Of a DNA stretch of 64,000 nucleotides, positions 52,325-59,136 are shown piece by piece. The DNA is from Paenibacillus alkaliterrae. GTDB lineage: Bacteria; Bacillota; Bacilli; Paenibacillales; Paenibacillaceae. The stretch spans positions 91,224-155,223 of the forward strand of contig NZ_JAKGAP010000011.1 of NCBI RefSeq assembly GCF_021532375.1, in the 5' to 3' direction. A program made the position numbers and the translations under genes. The notes beneath the pieces are model-generated. The model was given only the letters and a program-made list of their open reading frames with translations, had not been told where the DNA came from and did not search any database. How positions within the stretch are numbered: the stretch's first letter is position 1; each line of letters begins with the position of its first letter.

Positions 52325-53447
52325 AATTGCAAAGAAATCGCCGCTGTTCTATGCGCAAGCCGCATGCGATTCTCTTATTTCCTTATATTTGCCCGAGGAG
52401 CTGCCTCCGGAAGGGCGTTGGCATTATCACCAAGGTATCTTTCTAGAAGGGATGCTGCAGGTGTGGAAGCATACGGGCGACGAGAAGTATCTCGAGTACC
52501 CGAAGCGGTATGTTGATAAGCTTGTAGATGAGGACGGCAATTTCTTCTTCGCCCGAGACGAGCTGGATGCGATCATGCCGGGATTGCTCCTGCTCACCCT
52601 GGACGAGACCTTCGGGGATCGCCGGTACCGCTCGGCCGCTGGGAAGCTGCGTCATCTGTTCAACACCCTGAATAAGACGTCCGAGGGCGCGTTCTGGCAT
52701 AAGGATAAATATCCGTATCAAATGTGGCTGGACGGCTTATACATGGGAGGCGTATTCGCGCTCCGATATGCGAATGCATACGACGATGGCTCCCTTGTGC
52801 CGATGGTCATTGAGTGGGAGAAGCTGATGCGCAAGCACATGTCCGATGAAGCGACAGGCCTCTTATACCATGCCTGGGATGAGAGCCGGAAATTCCCTTG
52901 GTCTAATCCGGAGACAGGCAATTCGCCGGAGTTCTGGGGACGGTCATTGGGTTGGTACGGCCTCGCGTTGTCGCAATTTCTCGATATTCTGGCGGAGGAT
53001 CACCCGACACGCGGCGAGTTGCTGGCAGCGTTAGGGCGATTCGTCGAAGGCTTAATTCGATTCCAGGATGCGGAGACCGGGCTCTGGTATCAAGTGGTGG
53101 ATAAAGGCGACCAGCCGGACAATTGGCTCGAGACGTCTTGCACTTCCTTGTTCGTCTACGCCATCGTCGGAGCGGCGAAGCACGGGGCAATTGGCGCCGA
53201 TGGTTTGGAAGCAGCGCGCAAAGGATACCGCGGCTTGATTGATCGGCTGCGTACGGATACGGAAGGGCGCCTGATTGTGCCGGATATATGCATCGGGACG
53301 TCGGCTGGCGATTACCAAAACTATGTTACACGTCCGGTGAGCGAGAATGACCTGCATGGCGTGGGGGCCTTCATTCTGGCTTGCGTGGCGGTTGCGGAAG
53401 CGGAAGAGGAAGAGGAAGAGGAAGAGGAAGAGGAAGTCGCCTTATGA
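52311..53447 (+). CDS. GH105 unsaturated rhamnogalacturonyl hydrolase (YteR/YesR-like)
   Basis: 378-residue cytoplasmic hydrolase with an (alpha/alpha)6 barrel. It removes the unsaturated galacturonyl residue left at the end of oligosaccharides by pectin lyases. The catalytic Asp is D141 in YPYQMWLDGLYMGG, close to its place in YteR. Other landmarks are GRWHYHQGIFLEGM, FWGRSLGWYGLAL and DYQNYVTRP. The C terminus is unusual: an acidic tail with eleven consecutive Glu codons from a hexanucleotide repeat. Start ATG 52311 overlaps the transporter remnant; the end overlaps the GH28 gene by 4 bases. Confidence 0.92.
   Translation: MSPNEIAKKSPLFYAQAACDSLISLYLPEELPPEGRWHYHQGIFLEGMLQVWKHTGDEKYLEYPKRYVDKLVDEDGNFFFARDELDAIMPGLLLLTLDETFGDRRYRSAAGKLRHLFNTLNKTSEGAFWHKDKYPYQMWLDGLYMGGVFALRYANAYDDGSLVPMVIEWEKLMRKHMSDEATGLLYHAWDESRKFPWSNPETGNSPEFWGRSLGWYGLALSQFLDILAEDHPTRGELLAALGRFVEGLIRFQDAETGLWYQVVDKGDQPDNWLETSCTSLFVYAIVGAAKHGAIGADGLEAARKGYRGLIDRLRTDTEGRLIVPDICIGTSAGDYQNYVTRPVSENDLHGVGAFILACVAVAEAEEEEEEEEEEEVAL
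53403..53435 (+). repeat. GAAGAG hexanucleotide microsatellite coding for poly-Glu
   Basis: Eleven alternating GAA/GAG codons, 33 bases, at the 3' end of the GH105 gene, flanked by degenerate GCGGAA units. The copy number could change by slippage, in steps that keep the frame. Confidence 0.9.
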
Positions 53448-54907
53448 GCGGACTTGACATTACCTCCTTCGGGGCGGTCGGCGACGGCATCACGGACAAT
53501 ACGGCTGCCATTCGTCTAACTATTGAAGCGTGCGTGCAGGCAGGCGGCGGAATCGTGCGCGTGCCTGCAGGAACCTATGTGACAGGCCCGATTCGGATGG
53601 CGAGCGGCATTACTTTGCAAGTGGAAACCGGGGCGACGCTTCGGTTCTCTTGCCGATTCGAGGATTACGAGCCAACCTTTACACGGTGGTCCGGCTATGA
53701 GTGCTACGGTTACCATCCGCTCATCTACGGTTACCAGCTGGAGCGGGTCGCAATCAAAGGAGAAGGTGTGATTGATGGACAAGGCCAGGCTTGGTGGGCA
53801 GCCTATCGACGGCTGAAGCAGGGCGAGAAGGAGGGGATTTCTCCTTATCGTGAGGAACTCATGGAACGGAACGCGCATCTCTATGCGACGATGGACAGCA
53901 CATTCACGGAATGGGAAACGCAGTTTCTGCGTCCGCCGCTCCTGCAGCTGATCGATTGCGTGGGGGTGACTCTTGAAGGCGTGACACTCCAAAATTCCCC
54001 ATTTTGGAATACACACCTCGTCTATTGCGACGAGGTTAAGGTGCGCGGCGTTACGTTCCGGAATCCGTCCGACACACCGAATGGAGACGGCTTCGACGTG
54101 GATTCGTGCACGAACGTAACGATCTCGGACTGCCAGTTTGACGTGGGAGACGATTGCTTATGCCTGAAGTCCGGTATTAATCAAGATGGACGCCGCGTTG
54201 CCCGCCCGACCGAGAACGTGGCGGTTACGAACTGTATTATGCGGCGCGGTCATGGGGGCATCGTGCTCGGAAGCGAGATGTCAGGCGACATCCGCCGTGT
54301 CGTCGTCTCCAATTGCCTCTTTCTCGGCACGGACCGGGGCATTCGGGTGAAGACGAACCGGGCGCGCGGCGGAATTGTGGAAGACATTATGATCAGCCAT
54401 ATTTTGATGAAAGACGTTCTATGCCCGATTGCAGTCAATTCGTACTACCGTTACGGCGTCAGCACGACCGATCCGCTGATGATGACGCCGGAAGCTGTTC
54501 CGGTCACGGAGTGTACGCCGGTTATAAGAGGGATAACGATTAGCGATATTACTGCGCGCAACGCGCTTGCGGCGGCCGCCTTCATCTACGGCTTGCCGGA
54601 GATGCCGATTGAAGACATCGTGCTCCGTAATATTACGATCGAGATGACACAGGACCCCGCAGAGCAGGGCGGCGAGCCGGATATGGTGAAGGAAGAACTC
54701 GTGATGGCCGGCGAAGGGATGTACTTTAAGCACGTACGAAACTTGGAGCTCCATAACGTGAGAGTGGAAACGCGGCAAGGTCCGGCCATTCGCTTGGAGC
54801 GGGTGGATGGCGTAACACTGGACAACGTTACGATGCGGAAAAAGCATGCGAATACGGACGTTATCGCGATGAAGGAAACCGTAATAGCGGAAAGGGGAGG
54901 AGCATGA
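53444..54907 (+). CDS. GH28 polygalacturonase-family glycoside hydrolase
   Basis: 487-residue right-handed beta-helix hydrolase that cleaves galacturonic-acid linkages. ATG 53444 overlaps the GH105 stop (ATGA). The N terminus is the usual DITSFGAVGDGITDNTAAIR. Catalytic motifs are PNGDGFDVDSC (near 213), VGDDCLCLKSG (Asp pair near 236-237), RRGHGGIVLGSEMSG (near 268) and RGIRVKTNRARGG. There is no signal peptide, so it acts in the cytoplasm on imported oligogalacturonides, probably as an exo-enzyme, together with GH105 and GH43. Confidence 0.93.
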   Translation: MSGLDITSFGAVGDGITDNTAAIRLTIEACVQAGGGIVRVPAGTYVTGPIRMASGITLQVETGATLRFSCRFEDYEPTFTRWSGYECYGYHPLIYGYQLERVAIKGEGVIDGQGQAWWAAYRRLKQGEKEGISPYREELMERNAHLYATMDSTFTEWETQFLRPPLLQLIDCVGVTLEGVTLQNSPFWNTHLVYCDEVKVRGVTFRNPSDTPNGDGFDVDSCTNVTISDCQFDVGDDCLCLKSGINQDGRRVARPTENVAVTNCIMRRGHGGIVLGSEMSGDIRRVVVSNCLFLGTDRGIRVKTNRARGGIVEDIMISHILMKDVLCPIAVNSYYRYGVSTTDPLMMTPEAVPVTECTPVIRGITISDITARNALAAAAFIYGLPEMPIEDIVLRNITIEMTQDPAEQGGEPDMVKEELVMAGEGMYFKHVRNLELHNVRVETRQGPAIRLERVDGVTLDNVTMRKKHANTDVIAMKETVIAERGGA

Positions 54908-56457
54908 TGCCGTGGATTTCCGATCAGGGTGACGGGACGTTTGCTAACCCGGTACTGCATGCCGATTATTCCGATCCGGACGTGATTCGGGTTGGAGAAG
55001 ATTTCTATATGACAGCTTCAAGCTTCAGCCATATTCCCGGACTGCCGATTCTACATTCCAAGGATCTGGTCAATTGGAAGCTGATCAACCATGCGATTCC
55101 ACGGATGGATTTGCCGGGATATGAGCTGCCGCAGCATGGGAACGGGGTGTGGGCACCGGCGATTCGCTATCATGCAGGCAAGTATTGGATTTTTTACGGG
55201 GATCCGGACGTCGGTATCTTCATGACGACGGCGGATGATCCGGCCGGTGAGTGGTCGCCGCTGCATCTCGTCCAGGAGGGCAAGGGATTTATCGACCCGT
55301 GCCCGTTCTGGGACGACGACGGCCAGGCTTATTTGGTGCATGCGTACGCGAACAGCCGAGCAGGGATCAAGCATGTGCTGCGGATGCGGCGAATGTCGCC
55401 GGACGGCGCGAAGCTGCTTGACGAGGGGGACCTCGTGTTCGACGGCTCCGGGAATCACCCGACGACAGAAGGGCCGAAGCTTTACAAGCGCAACGGTTAT
55501 TATTATATCTTTGCGCCGGCCGGGGGCGTCGCTACCGGTTGGCAGCTCATCCTCCGGTCGAGATCGATATTCGGGCCATTCGAGGAGAAGATTGTGCTTC
55601 ATCAAGGCGATTTGTCGATTAATGGTCCGCATCAAGGCGGATGGGTGGAGCTGGCGAGCGGGGAATCGTGGTTTTTGCATTTTCAGGACAAGGGTGCGTA
55701 TGGCCGAATTGTGCATCTGCAGCCGGTCCGTTGGGTGGACGATTGGCCATTGATGGGCGTCGACACGAACGGGGATGGCATCGGCGAGCCGGTTCTTCGT
55801 TATCCGAAGCCTAATGTCGGAAGGGAGTACCCCGCGGTAGCGCCGTTTACTTCCGATAGCTTCGATGCGCCCGCGTTTGGCCTGCAGTGGCAATGGCAAG
55901 CGAATCCGGAGCCGGCGTGGAGTTCGCTGTCGGATGCTCCGGGTCGACTGCGTTTATATGCACATCCGATGCCGCCTTCCGCGAAGTCGCTCTATCAGGC
56001 GCCGCAGCTGCTGCTGCAAAAATTTCCGGCTGAGGCGTTTGAAGCAGCCGCAACCATCGATGCAAGCGGGTTAGCCCCAGGGGATCGGGCGGGTTTGATC
56101 GTGTTCGGGTACAGCTATGCCTTAATTGAAATTCAAAAGCAGACGGGCGGTGCGTGGTCGCTGCTGTACGCGGAGGGTAACGAGGAGACAGAGCGGACGG
56201 TCTGGGAAGCGCCGCTTTCTTCGAGCGAGGCCGTCTTGCGCGTAACCGTCAAAGAAGGCGCGATTTGCACCTTCAGTTGCAGAACGGAAGGCTCGACGTT
56301 CCTGAAGATACCGGTCATGCCGTTCTCAGCCCGGGAAAGCCGCTGGGTCGGCGCGAAGGTCGGGCTGTTCGCACTTCGTCCGGGCGGCACGGTGAACGCG
56401 GGAGGATATATCGACACGGATTCGTTCCGCGTTGCGGCGGTGACGGACGATGAGTAA
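54904..56457 (+). CDS. GH43 beta-xylosidase/arabinofuranosidase
   Basis: 517-residue cytoplasmic GH43 enzyme, the last gene of the operon, overlapping GH28 by 4 bases with GGAGGAGC before ATG 54904. The propeller residues are D24 (ADYSDPDV), D131 (GFIDPCPFWDDDG) and E189 (TTEGPKLYKRNG). A C-terminal beta-sandwich (about 320-515) follows, like the enzyme at 38433-40031 but clearly a different subfamily (WQLILRSRSIFGPFEEKIVL). It likely removes arabinose or xylose from pectic side chains. Confidence 0.92.
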   Translation: MMPWISDQGDGTFANPVLHADYSDPDVIRVGEDFYMTASSFSHIPGLPILHSKDLVNWKLINHAIPRMDLPGYELPQHGNGVWAPAIRYHAGKYWIFYGDPDVGIFMTTADDPAGEWSPLHLVQEGKGFIDPCPFWDDDGQAYLVHAYANSRAGIKHVLRMRRMSPDGAKLLDEGDLVFDGSGNHPTTEGPKLYKRNGYYYIFAPAGGVATGWQLILRSRSIFGPFEEKIVLHQGDLSINGPHQGGWVELASGESWFLHFQDKGAYGRIVHLQPVRWVDDWPLMGVDTNGDGIGEPVLRYPKPNVGREYPAVAPFTSDSFDAPAFGLQWQWQANPEPAWSSLSDAPGRLRLYAHPMPPSAKSLYQAPQLLLQKFPAEAFEAAATIDASGLAPGDRAGLIVFGYSYALIEIQKQTGGAWSLLYAEGNEETERTVWEAPLSSSEAVLRVTVKEGAICTFSCRTEGSTFLKIPVMPFSARESRWVGAKVGLFALRPGGTVNAGGYIDTDSFRVAAVTDDE

Positions 56458-56531
56458 GCAGATGCCACTGTTATATCTAAACGTTAATTTTTTATACCTT
56501 ATTTTATATTAGGTTAACTTGCAAGAAATAC

Positions 56532-56566
56532 AAAAAGTCGCCGGACAAGAACCCGCGACTTTTTGC
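56532..56566 (+). terminator. intrinsic terminator of the pectin operon
   Basis: AAAAAGTCGC (56532-56541) pairs with GCGACTTTTT (56554-56563). Runs of A and T on the two sides may let it serve the convergent brnTA genes as well. Confidence 0.88.
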
Positions 56567-56655
56567 TTGTTCCTATGAGATTTTCTACGGTGAAAGGGAT
56601 AGCACTGACATTTTAATGGCTGAGCGATGCTGAACATCCCGAAAGGCGTTTTTCT

Positions 56656-56943
56656 TTAACGAATCGCTTTCTCTTCCTCATATACGCGTTCGATTAAAAA
56701 CTGCTTCATGAGCGTCTGATAACCCATATGCTTTTGCGCCGCGACTTCCTGGATGCGTTCGAGTAAATCGTGTTCCAGGCGGATGGAGATCGTTTTCGTG
56801 CGGCCGTTCCGGCGAGGTAAATCGTCCTCGATCGTAGAGGCTTCGAGCAGCTCGCTGCTCATTGTGTGTGTAGCCCAAAAGTCGGCAGCCTCTTCGTCGG
56901 TCATATTCGTCGGAATCTCTTCTCTGGATGTAATTCGTTTCAT
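56656..56943 (-). CDS. brnA: BrnA-family antitoxin
   Basis: 95-residue antitoxin of the BrnT/BrnA type II system. The acidic N-terminal half (EEIPTNMTDEEAADFWATHT) wraps the toxin, and the C-terminal half is a ribbon-helix-helix DNA-binding domain (TKTISIRLEHDLLERIQEVA, then MGYQTLMKQFLIERV). The start ATG overlaps the toxin stop by 4 bases. It neutralises BrnT and, with it, represses the shared promoter. Order toxin first, antitoxin second, as is standard for brnTA. Confidence 0.9.
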   Translation of the reverse strand: MKRITSREEIPTNMTDEEAADFWATHTMSSELLEASTIEDDLPRRNGRTKTISIRLEHDLLERIQEVAAQKHMGYQTLMKQFLIERVYEEEKAIR

Positions 56944-57227
56944 CGTGATGACCTCCTTTTGTTGTAGAGCCTTTTCTCATCGGCTTCGGCATTTCGGGCG
57001 GTAATGACCCGAATGCGATTGCCTTCCTTCTTTACAAAAATGACAACTAAACGCCGGCCTTCATCCGTTGCTCCAATAAGGCCCCGGTGGTCGCTATGGG
57101 CATGAAACGGAAGCCGGTCCTCATCCCAAAACGCTTCCTCGGCTTCATCATGGAGAACGTCATGCCGCGCAATATGCTCGATATTGTGATCGTCCCAAAT
57201 GAAAAGATCATCATCGTCATTAAACAT
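56940..57227 (-). CDS. brnT: BrnT-family ribonuclease toxin
   Basis: 95-residue RelE-like toxin that blocks translation by cutting RNA. The family pattern is present: FIWDDHNIEHIARHDVLHDE, then AEEAFWDED, and the C-terminal RIRVITARNAEADEKRLYN with the basic catalytic residues. The start is ATG 57227 with AGGG before it. The extra DDDD at the N terminus is unusual. The promoter region just upstream holds a 20-base palindrome, the likely operator. Confidence 0.9.
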   Translation of the reverse strand: MFNDDDDLFIWDDHNIEHIARHDVLHDEAEEAFWDEDRLPFHAHSDHRGLIGATDEGRRLVVIFVKKEGNRIRVITARNAEADEKRLYNKRRSSR

Positions 57228-57243
57228 CAATGCCCTACAAATT

Positions 57244-57263
57244 GTATATGCTATAGTATATAC
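57244..57263 (-). promoter_or_regulatory. palindromic operator/promoter of brnTA
   Basis: GTATATGCTATAGTATATAC is an 18-of-20 palindrome lying 17 bases upstream of the brnT start and contains TATACTATA, a likely -10 on the minus strand. It fits a site for the BrnA ribbon-helix-helix dimer. Confidence 0.6.
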
Positions 57264-57489
57264 ATTTTACAGCGAATGAATACGCTACTCAATAGCCCTT
57301 TTTGTAAAACGAGAAATTTATTTCTTAGGATAGCTTTGAATTTCTCCGCCTATCAAATTTGGATAGCCGGGACTACTTCACGAAATAATGGTTTTTGTAA
57401 AGATGTGCGTCGTTCTCGTACGGTAATTACCTGGAACATAAACAACGCGCTAAAGCAATCTGCTCATTGTTGTTGAAGCATCGTGTCCG
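57264..57489. other. non-coding stretch
   Basis: Frames exist on the plus strand (a short one ends at 57476) but show no family motif and have no ribosome binding site. Nothing else is supported. Confidence 0.4.
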
Positions 57490-57696
57490 TTAGTTCGATT
57501 TTATGCCCAATTGGTGTTCCTCAACCCAAGTTTGGATATTGGAAAATAAGTTGGCTGGAAAAGTAAAATGGTATGTGTTTGCCACTTCAGAAGATAATCG
57601 ACGGAATAGCTCAAAAGATAAGGTTAATGCGTTCCAAATTATCTGCTGATCGTAACCCCCAAAAGAAAGCTGCCCTCGTACGGTTTTCTTATAGGT
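57490..57696 (-). pseudogene. possible C-terminal remnant of an aminoglycoside 6-adenylyltransferase-like protein
   Basis: Sixty-eight residues (TYKKTVRGQLSFGGYDQQII, then WNALTLSFELFRRLSSEVAN) follow the C-terminal pattern of ANT(6)/AadK-type nucleotidyltransferases: TYxxxxxxxxWxALxxxxxLFRxxAxEVA...HFxYP. The nucleotide-binding N-terminal domain is missing and no start is visible. Short and uncertain. Confidence 0.45.
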
Positions 57697-57782
57697 AGAA
57701 ACTATAAATTTGATAGATTTTATATATTTAACTAATAAGGAACTCTGTGACACAATAAAATTACTAATTATTGGGGGATGAT

Positions 57783-58553
57783 ATGATGAACTCCATTCAT
57801 GTTTGGCAATCCGATCTGTATGACAACAAACTAGACTATGTGTCTGAATTCGGTAAAGGTGTAGTTGAGTTATTGAATCCTGAGAATGGAGAGAAAATTT
57901 TGGATTTGGGTTGCGGCACTGGAGATTTGGCATACCAGATCTCACGCTCAGGGGCAATCGTCACGGGTATGGATTTATCAACGCAAATGATCGAGGTTGC
58001 AAAGGAAAAATATCCAGAAATTAATTTTTACGTAGGCAATGCGGAAAACTTTGAATTTGCTGAACAAGTGGATGCAGTGTTCTCGAACGCTACTTTGCAC
58101 TGGATGAAAAATCCGGCAGAGGTCATAAAGTGCGTTTGTAATGTATTAAATAAAGGCGGCAGGTTTGTTGCTGAGTTCGGTGGCCAAGGGAATGTTGAGA
58201 ATGTAATTAAGGCAACTAACAAGGTGCTCGAAAGAGATTATGGGATCGATGCGTCAGCACGGAATCCTTGGTATTTTCCGAGCATTGCTGAATATAGCAT
58301 ACTGCTGGAGCAGCAAGGCTTTCGGGTTGCATATGCGGTTCATTTCGACCGGCCGACTGAGATGAAAGACGGTGAAAATGGTTTGAATCTCTGGCTTACA
58401 GGATCGGTCGACGATTTCTTCATAGGTTTCTCAGCAGAAGAAAAGAAGCAAGTGATTGAAAAAATCGCAACGGAAGCCCGCAACGAGTTATTCAAAGACG
58501 GAGCGTGGTATATCGATTATAAACGGCTAAGGATCATGGCAATAAAGCCATGA
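57783..58553 (+). CDS. class I SAM-dependent methyltransferase
   Basis: 256-residue methyltransferase. ATG 57783 follows TTGGGGGATG; TTG at 57771 is less likely. The SAM-binding core is ILDLGCGTGDLA, then VTGMDLSTQMIEVAKEKYPE, VGNAENFEF and DAVFSNATLHWM. It resembles small-molecule or ubiquinone/trans-aconitate-type methyltransferases. The substrate is unknown. It appears to be a single-gene unit between the nucleotidyltransferase remnant and the drug-exporter operon. Confidence 0.85.
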   Translation: MMNSIHVWQSDLYDNKLDYVSEFGKGVVELLNPENGEKILDLGCGTGDLAYQISRSGAIVTGMDLSTQMIEVAKEKYPEINFYVGNAENFEFAEQVDAVFSNATLHWMKNPAEVIKCVCNVLNKGGRFVAEFGGQGNVENVIKATNKVLERDYGIDASARNPWYFPSIAEYSILLEQQGFRVAYAVHFDRPTEMKDGENGLNLWLTGSVDDFFIGFSAEEKKQVIEKIATEARNELFKDGAWYIDYKRLRIMAIKP

Positions 58554-58782
58554 TTACGACGGAATAAGTGCTTGACCGTTAGGTTGGATGCCGTGGCGGA
58601 CAACAGGTACGTTCTTTCCATAAAACACCCCATTCTTGACTTGCTAACGGACATACGATCCTCTATTTGCTGTAAGAAATAACGGATCTATAGTCCGTTC
58701 ATCGGCTCGTATACACGACTTTGGTCAAGCACTGGTTTGAGCCATAAGATACGATTCGAGTTTTTCACTGCCTTCCGGGGTA

Positions 58783-58811
58783 TTGACAGTATTTTCTTCG
58801 GATGGTAAAGT
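58783..58811 (+). promoter_or_regulatory. sigma-A promoter of the leader-peptide/exporter operon
   Basis: TTGACA (58783-58788), 17-base spacer, TAAAGT (58806-58811). The -35 is perfect and the transcript would start near 58818, just before the leader ribosome binding site. The 230 bases upstream, from 58554, hold no supported gene. Confidence 0.75.
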
Positions 58812-58847
58812 GACAATTAGATTTTAATGAGAGGAGGATTACGTTAC

Positions 58848-58940
58848 ATGCGCAACCATTATCATTTTAACTCGTCTGTAGTCATGATTAACCGTTCGAA
58901 CATGAATAACGTAATCCATCCGCGCGTCATTTCTCTTTGA
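58848..58940 (+). CDS. 30-residue leader peptide of the exporter operon
   Basis: ATG 58848 lies ten bases after a strong GAGGAGG (58831-58837) and the frame runs 30 codons to TGA at 58938-58940. The peptide is rich in Asn, His, Val and Ile (MRNHYHFNSSVVMINRSNMN at the start). It is probably regulatory. GGATTACGTTA (58836-58846), overlapping the ribosome binding site, can pair exactly with TAACGTAATCC (58907-58917) inside codons 20-24. That second segment can instead pair with the left arm of the terminator downstream. Ribosome position on this peptide would therefore decide whether transcription continues into the exporter genes. B. subtilis bmrCD is controlled in the same way through leader peptide BmrB. 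Confidence 0.75.
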   Translation: MRNHYHFNSSVVMINRSNMNNVIHPRVISL

Positions 58941-58963
58941 TGAAGGGTACTCCCGAATATCAG

Positions 58964-59003
58964 AGGCGCATGGTTACGTTACCGTAATCATGCGCCTTTT
59001 TCT
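58964..59003 (+). terminator. intrinsic terminator (attenuator) after leader peptide
   Basis: AGGCGCATGGTTACG (58964-58978) pairs with CGTAATCATGCGCCT (58983-58997), followed by TTTTCT. The left arm contains TTACGTTA (58974-58981), complementary to TAACGTAA at 58907-58914 in the leader, so formation of the terminator can be blocked by an anti-terminator. Confidence 0.88.
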
Positions 59004-59048
59004 ATGCTTGTGTACCGTGACCGTGGTGGTTGCGGTGTCTCAAGGCTG

Positions 59049-59087
59049 GAAGAAGCGTGTCGTTACGGCGGCGCGCTTCTTTTTTTA
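59049..59087 (+). terminator. second intrinsic terminator before the exporter genes
   Basis: AAGAAGCG pairs with CGCTTCTT, flanked by further G/C pairs, followed by T-residues to 59087. It lies 50 bases upstream of the first exporter gene and may be a second attenuation point. Confidence 0.75.
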
Positions 59088-59136
59088 TGGGAAAAATGGA
59101 TGCTTGGGTGGAAAACGGAAGGTGTGGTAGAGAAGC

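Noticed and set aside
53381..53443. Upstream start for the GH28 gene giving a Gly/Arg repeat N-terminus
   Set aside because: It is the hexanucleotide repeat of the GH105 tail read in another frame; ATG 53444 gives the normal family start.
57490..57957. 155-codon minus-strand frame as a complete gene
   Set aside because: Its upstream half overlaps the methyltransferase gene in antisense and has no motif; only the last 68 residues resemble a protein family.
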